Shown here in pieces: positions 10,836-20,394 of a stretch of DNA of 43,798 bases. The position numbers and the translations under genes are program-made. Below the pieces are notes generated by a model. That model was not told the origin of the DNA and made no database searches. It saw nothing but the letters and a program-made list of their open reading frames with translations. This DNA is from Nemertoderma westbladi (taxonomy: Eukaryota; Xenacoelomorpha; Nemertodermatida; Nemertodermatidae), in the NCBI GenBank assembly GCA_032718475.1, contig JAUCBJ010006367.1:1-43798 (forward strand). Reading direction: 5' to 3'. The stretch's first letter is position 1. Every line of letters starts with the position of its first letter.

Positions 10836-12000
10836 GGCCCGGGCAGCCGGGGGTGAGTTTGCATGCTGGCATGGGCCATGGGGTGGGGAGTGAACTTGAC
10901 AGCTGGAACTGGAACTGTTACAGTGTTAGGTACTGGTACAAACCACAAACTGACAAGTGCAGGAGTGCATCAACATCAAGCATATTACAGTAGTACTGTC
11001 AGTGCCAGCTTACACTTACAGCAAACGCCTACACACGCCTACACATACATATGAGCCAGCACATACCGCTGTACCGGCCTGCCGGTAAGCCAATCTGCCA
11101 ATAGGCTGATAGGGCCTACATCTCACTGTCAGACTGTTGATCCCTGGATCCTCAAACTGCTGATTCTCAATTAAATCAATGTTTCCTATCTCTCGTTTAT
11201 TGTTATGGTTCCTTTCAACCTGCTTCTTTACTAACCTCAGTAACCTGCCTACAAGTAGTTGTAGGTAGGTGTACAGTAAGTGTAGCTGTAGCACGTAGGT
11301 GGGTGTAAGTGTAGGCGTAACGTTTACCCCCCTACTGTTCGTATAATAGTAGAGGCAGATTACTGTAATAATACTATACAATAATTACTGTATTACTGTA
11401 CAATGATTACTGTACAATAATACTGTAATATACACTATGCAGTGGTCAGGTGGTTAGATACAGTATAAACTCGTATAACAGTATAACTGAGACTGTGAGA
11501 CTCAAAATTTAGGTCATAGTCTTAAAGTAGCCCATACTTGACTGTGGACTGGATAGACCTGTAGACTGTGACTGTCTGACTGTATGAAGATTAATTAACA
11601 TTACTGGCTTAATGCCCCGGTGGCTAGGATAAAAGGCCCTGCAACGTTCAATAAAAACATATAGGATCAATAAAGTAGTAATATATAATGTGGCACCAAC
11701 TTTACTGTACAGAACGCGTAGAGGAACAGTGTGTGACTGTGAATGGTTGTCAGCTAGGAGATGGTATGCAGGGTAGTCCATGGTGCTTATGGTAGTTCTT
11801 GTCGGTGAAATGGTAGTCGGACCCCCATCGTGGTTTGGGTGATTTCCAGCGAGACTTAGTTTATGGCTGCATAGGGCCTGCTATGGTTAAATACTGAAAT
11901 ACTGGCCCCGAAACAGCGAAAGTAAAGGTATATTATATGTTAATAACCCAGTGAAAAGTGCGCAAGCGTATATTATTTCCAATCGCACGTTCAATATGCA
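10836..12000. other. Non-coding stretch rich in TACTGTA/CAGTAC
   Basis: No gene seen. The sequence is dominated by short degenerate TACTGTAC, GTAGGTAGGTGT and ACTGTGAGACTG words, and the open frames here reflect low complexity. It may be decayed repeat DNA. Confidence 0.6.
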
Positions 12001-12440
12001 AAGCCAGGTGGTTTATAGGAATATAATAAACGCAGTACTCGTTTTCATTATAAGCCTCGTTGCGTTCGTCCTGTTTTGGATTTAAATATATTTCTTAAAC
12101 GCAGGCTAGGACGATCTTTATAATAATAATAACTAGGGATGCGATCAATCTGTGAAGCCAGGTGGTTTATATAATAATATAGTCAACGCAGTACTCGTCT
12201 TCTTTATAAGCCTCGTTGTGCTCGTCCTGTTTTGTATTTAAATATATTTCCTAAACGCAGACTGACGATCTTTATAACTACCGATGCGTTCAATAGGCGC
12301 AGCCAGGCATGGTTTATAGGAATATAGTCTACGCAGTACTCGTCTTCATTATATGCCTCGTTGCGCTCGTCGCTCGTCCTGTGTTGTCATAAAATATTTT
12401 TCCTAAACGCAGACTGGCGACCTTTATACAGTTATAACTA
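12001..12440 (+). repeat. Tandem ~150-bp repeat, three diverged copies
   Basis: Copies begin near 12001, 12155 and 12300 with AAGCCAGGTGGTTTATA or a variant. Each continues ACGCAGTACTCGT, TTATAAGCCTCGTTG, CTCGTCCTG, TTCCTAAACGCAGACTG and CGATCTTTATAA. A single partial relative (CGCCGTGGTTTATTTA...AAACGCAGGCT) sits near 4575-4610, so the unit is also dispersed. Confidence 0.85.
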
Positions 12441-13313
12441 TGCGAAGTTTCGAAACTGTGCGAGTAACTGCTGATACATCCATGTGGAGATGTGTGATAC
12501 AACGCCAACGCATCGTATGCCGATGTAGTAATATGGGTATTGAAATAATATTAAATCAATGTACACTCTTAAAGCTGCAGCGAAAAAATGTAGCTAATTT
12601 CCTAGGTTACATATAAAATAATAATATTATTTTTAAGAACATTAATTTTACTACTTTGCAAAAATTCAATTAAAAAATAACCAGACATATACATTGTGGA
12701 ATAAACTATTTCAGAAGCCTACAACAGCCATGCCATGGATTGTGGGGCGAGACACGTATGGCGAGCCATCAGCGAACTGATATAATTATACTATGGCCGT
12801 TTTTCAAAAGTCTGTGTGTGTGTGTCAGTGTGTGTGTCGGAAGCCATAATCGAAGTTAATATCTTCAGCTAAATTGTATGGTTGAGTCATTTTGAACGGT
12901 CTCTCCATGGAAATTAATTGTTTAGCACCAAACGATTAAAGTTATTTTGCACAGAAATTAGATATCTGGAATCCATGTACCCCATTCCATTATAGTTTTT
13001 TATTTTTTCAAGTGATTTGCGTTAATAAATGTATTTTTAATTGATTTAAACATAAATTAACTTTGTAAATTCATACGCTGATTCCATTCTCCCCCATAGA
13101 GCCTAAGGCATGGCAAGGGCAGCCGTGCCCAATAATATTTCTTGAAGTTTTACATTAGTAACATTGCAAGCTAAAGTCTTTGACCAAGCCAGTGCCTAGG
13201 CTAGTACACAAGGACATAGTAGTCCAGTAGAAGGAATAGTGCTCCTTCAATACATCTCAACAGACATCAATTCATTTGCCTGTGCCTACCAACGCGTGCT
13301 CCGTGGCAGATCA
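12441..13313. other. Non-coding stretch
   Basis: No gene or clear repeat apart from a short TG-rich run (TGTGTGTGTGTCAGTGTGTG) near 12813-12836. Confidence 0.5.
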
Positions 13314-13458
13314 GATCTGCCACCAATATTTTGGCGGTAAATTCAAATCTGTTTTAACATTGAATACATGAATAGAGTAAGACTAATGTAATTCATTGAA
13401 TCAGAATAAATTATTTCTTATCGGTTTAATTCACTCATCCGTTATTGTTGTTATTGTT

Positions 13459-13605
13459 CGAGCAGCACGCGAACAACTAAGCTGACTGGTTAATTAGTCT
13501 GGGACACCGAGCAGCACGTGAACAACTAAGCTGACTGGTTAACTAGTCTGTGACTTCGAGCAGCACGTGAACAACTAAGCTGACTGGTTAACTAGAATGG
13601 GACAT
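13459..13605 (+). repeat. 49-bp tandem repeat, three copies
   Basis: Units start at 13459, 13508 and 13557 with CGAGCAGCACGTGAACAACT followed by AAGCTGACTGGTTAACTAGT. They lie just inside the left arm of the outer transposon. A reversed single unit (GTTCATGTGCTGCTCG) stands at the inner end of the right arm. Confidence 0.9.
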
Positions 13606-13620
13606 ATCGAGCAAAATTGA

Positions 13621-13642
13621 GGGGGGGGGGGGGGGGGGGGGG
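13621..13642 (+). repeat. Poly(G) tract, 22 bases
   Basis: Uninterrupted G run able to form a G-quadruplex. It is one of several long G/C homopolymers in the window (30940-30958, 33027-33037, 33737-33765, 39345-39362, 39387-39412). Confidence 0.95.
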
Positions 13643-14344
13643 TGTCGGCGGGATTTGTTTTAACTTCTATCACAGTAAAGTCTAGAACATTATAATCATA
13701 ACAATTATACACTTATACCTAGTATATTAATAGTAGATTTCAAGTGGATAAATAGAAAGGCGCAGTGAATTGATATATTTTTGGCGATTGATTCAAATTA
13801 CAGAATTATCATATTTCCATCACAAACTGTACACAGTGTGCTGCACTATGTACGTGAGTAACGTACTAAAAGGTCAAGGAGTTAGAGCAGTATACTTCAT
13901 ACTGTAAACTTCTTACTGTTGACTGTCAGACTGTAGTAGCTACTGCTACTGCATGTGCAGTAGGCCTTAACAGTTCAGTTTAGTTGTTCATGTGCTGCTC
14001 GAAGCCCCAGAATAGATAAAACAACAACAATAACGGATGAGTGAATTAAACCGATTAGAAATAATTTATTCGAATTCAATGAATTACAATACCGGTAGTC
14101 TTATACTGTTATAAGACGTATTCTATGCTGCTATCGCTATGTTAAAACAGATTTTAATTTACCGCCAAAATATAGGTGGTAGATAGGGCTCGATCGGAGT
14201 TGGGATTTGGCCGGAGCCGGAGCAGGAGCCGGAGTTGGACAATTTGGCCGGAGCCGGAGCCGGAGTTTTTGAAAAAATTTTAAAATTTAATTATTTATTT
14301 AAAAAAAAATAAAGTATGGTTATCGTTCGCCAATCGCTCATAAT

Positions 14345-15489
14345 TAGGGCTCAACAGAAGCTTCGGCTTCGGTTCGGTTCGGGCCGAAGTTTGGCAATTT
14401 CGGTTCGGTTCGGCTTCTGCAATTGATACTGCAGAAGCCCGGAGCAAACTTTGCTAAATATTCCAAGTATTACATTGACTGGATTGAGCTAAGACCAGAA
14501 GACAGTAAGACTAATCAATCTGTCCATCGTATCGTTGTACTAATTAATTTTGGGGTGTGTAAACGTTAAACAGACACTGGTGCAGAGCAGACAGTGGTGC
14601 AGACAGTGGTGCAGACACTGGTGCAGACAGTGGTGCAGACATTGGTGCAGACAGTGGTGCAGACAGTGGTGCAGACATTGGTGCAGACAGTGGTGCAGAC
14701 AGTGGTGCAGCGTGCAGACAGTGGTGCAGACACATGGTGCAGACAGTGGTGCAGACACCTGACAGCCTGATGCAGACAGTGGTGCAGACACTGTCTGCAC
14801 CAGTGTCTGCACGCTGCACCACTGTCTGCACCACTGTCCGCACCAGGTGTCTGCACCACTGTCTGCTTAACGTTTACACCCTTAATTTTGGACTCAACTT
14901 TCATTTAAATGGCATTATTGTTTTAATTGTTTCCAGTTTACTTGTGGGTAGTTTCAAAATTAGCATAATTATACAGTAGTTTAGGTTAGGCTAGATATTG
15001 CCATTTTACTTTGTACAGTAGTACCGGTACCTATTTTTTAATTAATCATAACTTTGATACATAATACCAAATATACCTACTACCTCATATAAATAGTATT
15101 ACAAAGACTACCTGTACTTTTAGTGAGGTTTTCTAAATTTGATGTCACTACTGTACGGCTTACTACGGGTGAAAATGTGGTGCATACAGTAAGTATACAG
15201 TATATAGTTTAGGTTAGTAATGGACAGTAATGTAAATATTGTCATTTTATTTTGTAGTACCGGTACTTATTTTTTTAATTAATCATAGCTCTCTCGCTAA
15301 GTCCGCAGACCAAATAGGTACCAGTCTGCCACTGCCAGTCAGCCAGTATAGTGACGTAAATACGAATTTATGACCATAACTTGCTAAATTCCTGAACTTC
15401 GGTTCGGATTCGGTTCGGTTCGGCCCGAAGTTGGCCCTGCTTCGGTTCGGTTCGGTTCGGCCCCATAAAGTGCCTTCTGTTGAACCCTA
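14345..15489. mobile_element. hAT-like non-autonomous transposon B, nested in A
   Basis: Ends TAGGGCTCAACAGAAG and CTTCTGTTGAACCCTA, with an exact 8-bp target duplication CTCATAAT (14337-14344 and 15490-15497). Subterminal TTCGGTTCGGTTCGG repeats occur at both ends. The tip TAGGGCTC is shared with element A, suggesting a related transposase, but the subterminal repeats differ completely. No coding frame is present. Confidence 0.9.
14552..14881. mobile_element. Foldback element C made of a 12-bp minisatellite, nested in B
   Basis: Starts GGGGTGTGTAAACGTTAAAC and ends GCTTAACGTTTACACCC, flanked by an exact 8-bp duplication TTAATTTT (14544-14551, 14882-14889). The inside is a tandem array of GCAGACAGTGGT variants that flips orientation near 14793 (GGTGCAGACACTGTCTGCAC), so nearly the whole element folds on itself. 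Overlapping open frames on both strands (QWCRHWCR-type or TVCTTVCT-type peptides) come from the 12-bp period and are not genes. Confidence 0.9.
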
Positions 15490-16149
15490 CTCATAATCAA
15501 TCATACTGCTGTACTGTAGGTCTAATTAATTTCATAATGTATAGATTTACGAATTTTCAATTTAAAATTTAAGTAATTAATTTATCACGGACAGACGGCC
15601 TGACGCTGACGGCTAAAAATTACCTACAGTACCTAACTCAGTAACTCACTAACTGTCTAACTATGGTAGAGGTGTGTATGTACAGTGTACTGTAGGTACT
15701 GAGGTAGCCTACCGCTGTACCGTGTACGTGTACCAGTACTGCAGTACATTACAGCATTATGCTGGCATGACAGTCAGTAAATGGCTGCAGTGGTACAGTG
15801 TACAATCATAGCATTTACAACAATTTTTACAGTAGGCAGTAGGGCCTATCTGTAAAAGTCTGCTAGTCAGCCAGCTGGCCAGTACCAGTACTGCAGTACA
15901 GTCAGTCAGTCATTGACTAAGTAAATACTGCAGTATTATGCTTGATATTGAAGCTGTACTACAGTAGTACTTATAGTGTAAATAATTGTTCAGATTAGAA
16001 TATGCACGAAATATAATACTTTATTAAAAAATTAACTCCGGCATTATTTTTACCGGAGCCGGAGCAGGAGCCGGAGGTGCCAAAATGGCCGGAGCCGGAG
16101 CCGGAGGCCGGAGCTCCGATCGAGCCCTAGTGGTAGATCTGATCTGCCA

Positions 16150-16442
16150 TCCTTTCCAGTATAAATTACATGTCTTTCAATCATTTGAATTTCCCGCGCT
16201 ATGGAGCAGGGTGGCACCTTTTAGGGACTTGTCTTGTTTGAGTCTTGGGTTTACAGGTTTAACGTTTAAATTGTGGCGATATCGCGTTATAGTACCGGTT
16301 ACCAGAATTATTATTACAGTATTAGGATAGATTTACATAGTGACAGTGTAGGGGTAGGCCTACGCTGCTACGCCTACCCATATCCAATCATTGTAGGCCT
16401 ACCGCCGCTACCGGTACGTGTGGTTCGATAATTACAAATACA
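16150..16442 (+). promoter_or_regulatory. Upstream region of AIMP1
   Basis: The short space between the outer transposon (end 16149) and the AIMP1 start codon must hold the promoter and 5' UTR unless a 5' non-coding exon lies further left. No TATA box is evident. A small hairpin GGGTAGGC/GCCTACCC sits at 16352-16379. Transposon DNA therefore abuts the gene's control region. Confidence 0.4.
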
Positions 16443-16667
16443 ATGGCAAACGATGAGTTCGGAACATTGTTTATTCAAGCCCAAGAGAACGCAACCCAGG
16501 CCAACCAGCAGATTACGATTTTGCAAGACAATGTTCAGTCTTTGCAGTTTGAGATTATAAAGAATGCTAAACTTCATGCGCAACAACTAAACGTTGAACT
16601 CCATTCACAAGTGGACCAATTGAAAGATGAACTAATTGCATTGGAAATAACCAATGGAATTAAACAG
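16443..16667 (+). CDS. AIMP1: AIMP1 (p43/EMAP-II precursor), exon 1 of 5
   Basis: First exon of a complete five-exon gene: 16443..16667, 16881..17073, 18724..18905, 24550..24718 and 30318..30484. All five join in phase into 311 aa, close to the usual 312 of vertebrates. AIMP1 is the non-catalytic tRNA-binding scaffold of the cytosolic multi-aminoacyl-tRNA-synthetase complex, which in vertebrates docks arginyl-tRNA synthetase through its N-terminal helix. This exon gives residues 1-75, beginning MANDEFGTLF, a leucine/glutamine-rich coiled coil ending DELIALEITNGIKQ, the conserved end of the family's leucine-zipper region. Donor AAACAG|GTGAGT, phase 0. A start at the MAND methionine matches the family's MANN-type start. 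The coiled coil argues against a tyrosyl-tRNA synthetase tail, which shares the EMAP-II domain. Confidence 0.93.
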
Positions 16668-16880
16668 GTGAGTTTGGAAAGGGAAGATAATCTAACAGTT
16701 GGACAATACCAAAAGTATAATAATTACCACCACATTACATAGTACAGTAGTAGGTCTCCAATTAGAGGCTACCGGCACTACAACTACAAGCTGACTACAA
16801 CAACCGTACAACCCGTACTCGTACTGCCTTAACCGACGGTATTATATTACACAACATTATATATTATTATTTTTATTTAG

Positions 16881-17073
16881 TACGGATATTTGATACCAAG
16901 ATCTTCGCAAAAGCTCAATGAGGCCGATGGTTCCGAGGTCACTCAACAGATAGAGACAACTCCTACTGCTACTATTCCAAGTAAAGCTACCGGCACCTCG
17001 GATGTTGAAAAGTTGGATAAAATGAAATGTAAAAAACAACCCAAGGAACAAAATAAGAGTACTAATATAAAAG
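16881..17073 (+). CDS. AIMP1: AIMP1 exon 2 of 5 (linker)
   Basis: Acceptor TTTATTTAG at 16880 and donor AAAAG|GTAATT at 17073, phase 0 in and phase 1 out. It encodes the flexible, Lys/Thr/Ser-rich linker between coiled coil and EMAP-II domain (residues 76-139: YGYLIPRSSQKLNEADGSEV, TTPTATIPSKATGTS, KKQPKEQNKSTNIK). The variable linker is as expected for the family and is the least certain exon boundary by homology, but both splice phases agree with the neighbours. Confidence 0.85.
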
Positions 17074-17390
17074 GTAATTTATTATTAACATTGATTTTAC
17101 AGAAAATAATCATTAATCATCAATTACAAGTATCTGAAGTGAAAGTGATGCTGCAGGATTATAGGCCTGACCTACCGGTATACAGGTATATGGTAAACAA
17201 ATATGAAGGAAAACTGTCTGACTGTGTTATTTCTGTTTTAAACTGTATTATATTTAATAAAGTACCGGGCAATGAAATTAAGTATTTTTTTATGTCTTCG
17301 AATACGTTGATGTTTATACGATTAAGACAGGCATATATTTTTAAATAGATGCCCATCTACAGATCTAGAGATGAATTTTCTGGGAATTTC

Positions 17391-17672
17391 GGGCCCATGT
17401 GAAGAATACCAGAATTGCTGCCGTTATATTTCACTTTGCAGTTACCCCCATGTGAAGAATACCAGGTTTTCTCCAATAACACAGGTTACAGAAGGGCTGA
17501 ATCTAACCAAAACAATAAACGAATTAGTATATGTACAGGTTATAAGACAGAAATAAGCGCTATAAAACACTTAATAAAGAAAAATTAAAAAAAAATTAAA
17601 AATCTTCATATATAAAATTCCAATAAAAAGTCGACCGAAAAGTGAAATCCTGGTATTCTTCTCATCGGGCGA
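17391..17672 (+). mobile_element. MITE family 1, full copy in AIMP1 intron 2
   Basis: 282 bp with terminal inverted repeats GCCCATGTGAAGAATACCAG and CTGGTATTCTTCTCATCGGGC. An apparent 6-bp target duplication AATTTC lies at 17385-17390 and 17673-17678. A second internal direct copy of CCCATGTGAAGAATACCAGG lies about 55 bp in (near 17449). The same structure with a different duplication occurs at 41023-41300. No coding frame. Confidence 0.9.
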
Positions 17673-17735
17673 AATTTCGTCATGGAATTTTGGGGAAATT
17701 TCCGGAAAAGTAATTTTACTATTTTTTAGTATAGT

Positions 17736-18005
17736 AAGTGTTCAGACTTTGCGGATGGCATCGCCCTGATTTCTAATACGCTAGCAGATGTACAGCTTCT
17801 ACTAAATAAAGTGGAGAGGGCTGCTAAGGTGGTTGGATTGCATATAAATGCTACCAAAACCGAATTCATGACCTTTAATGTTAATGGAAACTTGACAACC
17901 ATTGACAATAATCAACTAAGGAACGTCGACGACTTCCAGTACCTTGGATCATGGATAGAGAGTAGCAAAACCAGTACATTGGATCATGGATAGAGAGTAG
18001 CAAAA
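17736..18005 (+). pseudogene. LINE reverse transcriptase fragment with 35-bp internal duplication
   Basis: Frame reads SDFADGIALISNTLADVQLL, NKVERAAKVVGLHINATKTE and DFQYLGSWIESS: the RT catalytic block ([FY]ADD, here FADG, so the second catalytic Asp is lost) followed by the palm/thumb segment G-L-x-I-N-x-x-K-T and the YLG block. A 35-bp tandem duplication (17936-17970, 17971-18005) shifts the frame. Truncated on both sides. It lies in AIMP1 intron 2 in sense orientation. Confidence 0.88.
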
Positions 18006-18053
18006 AGGACATAGAAGTTAGGAAAGTTTTTTAAAGTCCAATAAACTGATTGC

Positions 18054-18170
18054 AGTACCTTTGCGGGTATTGTTACTGAGTTTACACTTGGATATAGTAC
18101 CTTTGCGGGTATTGTTACTGAGTTTACACTTGGATATAGTACCTTTGCGGGTATTGTTACTGAGTATACA
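18054..18170 (+). repeat. 42-bp tandem repeat, just under three copies
   Basis: Units start at 18054, 18096 and 18138 with AGTACCTTTGCGGGTATTGT and continue TACTGAGTTTACACTTGGAT. The period is a multiple of 3 and keeps a frame open on both strands, which is not evidence of coding. It directly follows the LINE fragment. Confidence 0.95.
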
Positions 18171-18462
18171 CTTTATCATTTTAACCTTCAACTGGTACAC
18201 AAAAGACAACTACACGTTGCGGGCCATGGGTGCGCTTCTCATCAGATTATAAATAAATAATACATATTTTTTTTATCTTTTACAATTAAAGATAAAGCAG
18301 CAAGTTGTATTTTAAAGAAACAATAAACGATTGGTAAAGTATTTAATTTAGCACCTGGGTGATTAATTAAGAATTAAGTTACAAAGCGCGGGACCGGCTG
18401 GGACCGCGGGGACGGCTGGGGCGCGGGACCTACTGACAGACTGGGACTAGTTTACGTTTCTG

Positions 18463-18660
18463 TTATTTTCTTCGCAAATTATTAGTAAAAGCGGAAATTT
18501 CAGGAAATCTTTCAAGGAAATTTCGGAATGTCTCCGGACTACCATTCCAATATTCCATCACAATTTCGTGAAATCTGTCCGGCGTATGCAGTGCTAGTCT
18601 GCCAGTGGTTTCTATTTCTAAAAAAATATTCGATCTGTTTACAAGTTTTCGCAGAAGCAA
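18463..18660 (-). other. Unrecognised 65-codon open frame in AIMP1 intron 2
   Basis: On the minus strand it reads MLLRKLVNRSNIFLEIETTG, RLALHTPDRFHEIVMEYWNG, SPETFRNFLERFPEISAFTN and ends NLRRK. Composition is protein-like rather than repeat-like, but no family was recognised and no splice context supports it. It could be a stray exon or a piece of a mobile element. A GC-rich run (GGGACCGGCTGGGACCGCGG) lies beside it at about 18390-18425. Confidence 0.2.
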
Positions 18661-18723
18661 ATCACGTACGACTTTAGTTTATTGTTTTGGTTTTGTTCAT
18701 CCACTTAACATCAACCATTGCAG

Positions 18724-18905
18724 ATAATATCGGAGGAGATGCTAAAACCCCTAACCCAGCGCGGCTAGACTTACGAGTTGCCAGAGTTTTATCGGCAAAG
18801 AAACACCCTGAGGCAGACACTCTGTATGTGGAAGAAATGGATTGCGGGGAGGATATGCCAAGAACTGTAGTTAGTGGTCTGGTAAAACACATTTCTGTGG
18901 ATGAG
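18724..18905 (+). CDS. AIMP1: AIMP1 exon 3 of 5 (EMAP-II/OB-fold start)
   Basis: Acceptor ACCATTGCAG at 18723; exon ends GATGAG|GTAGGT at 18905; phase 1 in, phase 0 out. Encodes [34 protein letters not shown] and [16 protein letters not shown], the highly conserved tRNA-binding OB-fold start of EMAP-II/Trbp111-type domains (RLDLRV...KHP[ED]AD[ST]LYVE, then PRTVVSGL). This is the diagnostic exon for the gene. Confidence 0.95.
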
Positions 18906-19235
18906 GTAGGTTGATGTTGGGTAAGAAGAGTTTAATTAAACTTACATGTACCGGTAGTGAGTTGCGTTAGCGTAAGCACCACCGTTATCGCAGTTATTTT
19001 GTGTGCAAAATAATACTTTCTTACTATTTATTCAAGGTATTTGTTATAAACACACCTTAAAAACTATCGGTACTTATTGTAAACATGTCTAAAAATAATT
19101 AACTCTCGTAACAGGTTAGTTTCTTATCGTGCCGTCTACTGCACCAGTTAACCAATAACTCTGTAGGAATTTGTTGTGGTTAGCGGTTGTTTCGCCAGCT
19201 CGAGTTCAGTAATAACTATTTGTACATACTTGTGT

Positions 19236-19431
19236 GTAAAGTAGCACATTACAATGCGATGATCCGAGTGGCTTTGTTACACGAACGAACGTTAGTGAGT
19301 GAGTGAAAATAAAGCCACGAGGATCAGAACACTGTAAAGTAGCACATTACAATGCGATGATCCGAGTGGCTTTGTTACACGAACGAACGTTAGTGAGTGA
19401 GTGAAAATAAAGCCACGAGGATCAGAACACT
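19236..19431 (+). repeat. 98-bp exact tandem duplication
   Basis: Two consecutive copies (19236-19333 and 19334-19431) beginning GTAAAGTAGCACATTACAAT appear identical. Each contains an internal foldback, GATCCGAGTGGCTTT against AAAGCCACGAGGATC. The lack of visible divergence suggests a recent event. Lies in AIMP1 intron 3. Confidence 0.93.
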
Positions 19432-19464
19432 GTAAAGTACTTTGCAACAAGTATGTATGTAGTT

Positions 19465-19941
19465 TTATTCCAAAATTGTAACATTACGAAATGATTGTAC
19501 ATATATTATAAGTGATAGAAACTGCACAAATTAAATTAGTTGCTGAATAAATAAATGTAAAAATGACATAAATTATGTTATAAATAAGTTAGCTTATATT
19601 TATGGTGGCGTTTGGAGCCATGTTATAATAATATAGCTAGGCCCTACTGGATATTAATAGGTATACCCCGCCTACCGGTAGGTAATGCAGTAGGCCTATC
19701 TGGCTGTCAGGCAAATTTCCACCTATTGTTTACGTGGTATCCAATGACGGCGTTAAGAAATGTCCCCTTAGTGGACATTACTTAACACCGTCATGGGTTA
19801 CCACGTAAACAATACCACCAAATACAATACTAAATGTACAGGCCAATACAATGCTGTAATGTCCTCTAAAGTTGTAAAGTGCTAAATAACAACTCGCTGT
19901 TAATACTAACGGCGTTGAGTAATGTTACAATTTTGGAATAA
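19465..19941. mobile_element. MITE family 2, full copy
   Basis: Terminal repeats TTATTCCAAAATTGTAACAT (with TAC following) and its exact reverse complement at 19919-19941. In the middle lies a long imperfect hairpin with arms ATTGTTTACGTGGTATCCAA and TTACCACGTAAACAAT (about 19725-19815) and CGGCGTTAAG/CTTAACACCG inside. The right half recurs at 39077-39297 and one tip at 6934-6956. Non-coding. Confidence 0.85.
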
Positions 19942-20256
19942 CTTAGATTAAGTGAACACTGGGAGCATTGCACAGTAGAAGCTGAATAACTATTATTAGA
20001 TATAATGATCGAATATTTAGATAAACTATGTAAAACGTTTAAATAAATAAATAAAAAAACTATCATACTAGTTAATAGGGTTTTTTGTTTACAAACAATC
20101 CTAAATGATCAACAACCACGAATCGTAAACCAATATAATTCTAAAAATAAAATACGTATATTTTGTATTATAGTATTATAAATAACCGACAGCTAGTTCC
20201 GCTGTCGTAACAGAAAGTTCCGACAGCATCAACCTAAGAGTCAGAAAATCCACAAA

Positions 20257-20262
20257 TTTATT
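20257..20262 (-). promoter_or_regulatory. Candidate poly(A) signal for MGAT1
   Basis: AATAAA on the minus strand, the first good one I noticed beyond the minisatellite as read from the MGAT1 stop codon. The 31-bp unit itself contains no AATAAA. If this signal is used, the mRNA carries the whole 1.7-kb array in its 3' UTR. Confidence 0.35.
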
Positions 20263-20394
20263 TTGACGTTTTTCAATAAGGAATTAAATAAAACTATCTC
20301 GGAAAGAAATGTTTCTCTCGTATATCTCTCTCTATACACAACGTCTTCATACACATAAATGCACATTTAAAAAAATTTGCGTACGGTGTTCTGA

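Larger units (their letters stand above)
14184..16129. mobile_element. hAT-like non-autonomous transposon A
   Basis: Terminal repeats TAGGGCTCGATCGGAG and CTCCGATCGAGCCCTA are flanked by an exact 8-bp duplication GTGGTAGA (14176-14183 and 16130-16137). The TA(G/A)NG-type tip and 8-bp duplication are hAT hallmarks. Subterminal regions are built of CCGGAGCCGGAG repeats on both sides. There is no transposase frame. The length of 1946 bp includes the 1.15-kb element B. It is inserted in the right arm of the outer transposon. Confidence 0.9.
13314..16149. mobile_element. Outer inverted-repeat transposon with ~190-bp arms, host of nested insertions
   Basis: The left arm begins TGGCAGATCAGATCTGCCAC at 13314. 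The right arm is its reverse complement (about 13980-14183), interrupted eight bases short of completion by the insertion at 14184-16129 and resuming TCTGATCTGCCAT at 16138-16149. Shared internal blocks include ATTTTGGCGGTAAATT, AATCTGTTTTAACAT, CGGTTTAATTCACTCATCCG and TTATTGTTGTT. There is no transposase frame. The flanks at 13313 and 16150 show no convincing target duplication. Confidence 0.8.

Noticed and set aside
14540-14979. Five overlapping open frames on both strands in the GCAGACAGTGGT array
   Set aside because: All are products of the 12-bp period of foldback element C.
18724-18905. EMAP-II exon as the tail of a tyrosyl-tRNA synthetase
   Set aside because: Upstream in-phase exons encode an AIMP1-type coiled coil ending ELIALEITNGIKQ and no synthetase core is present.
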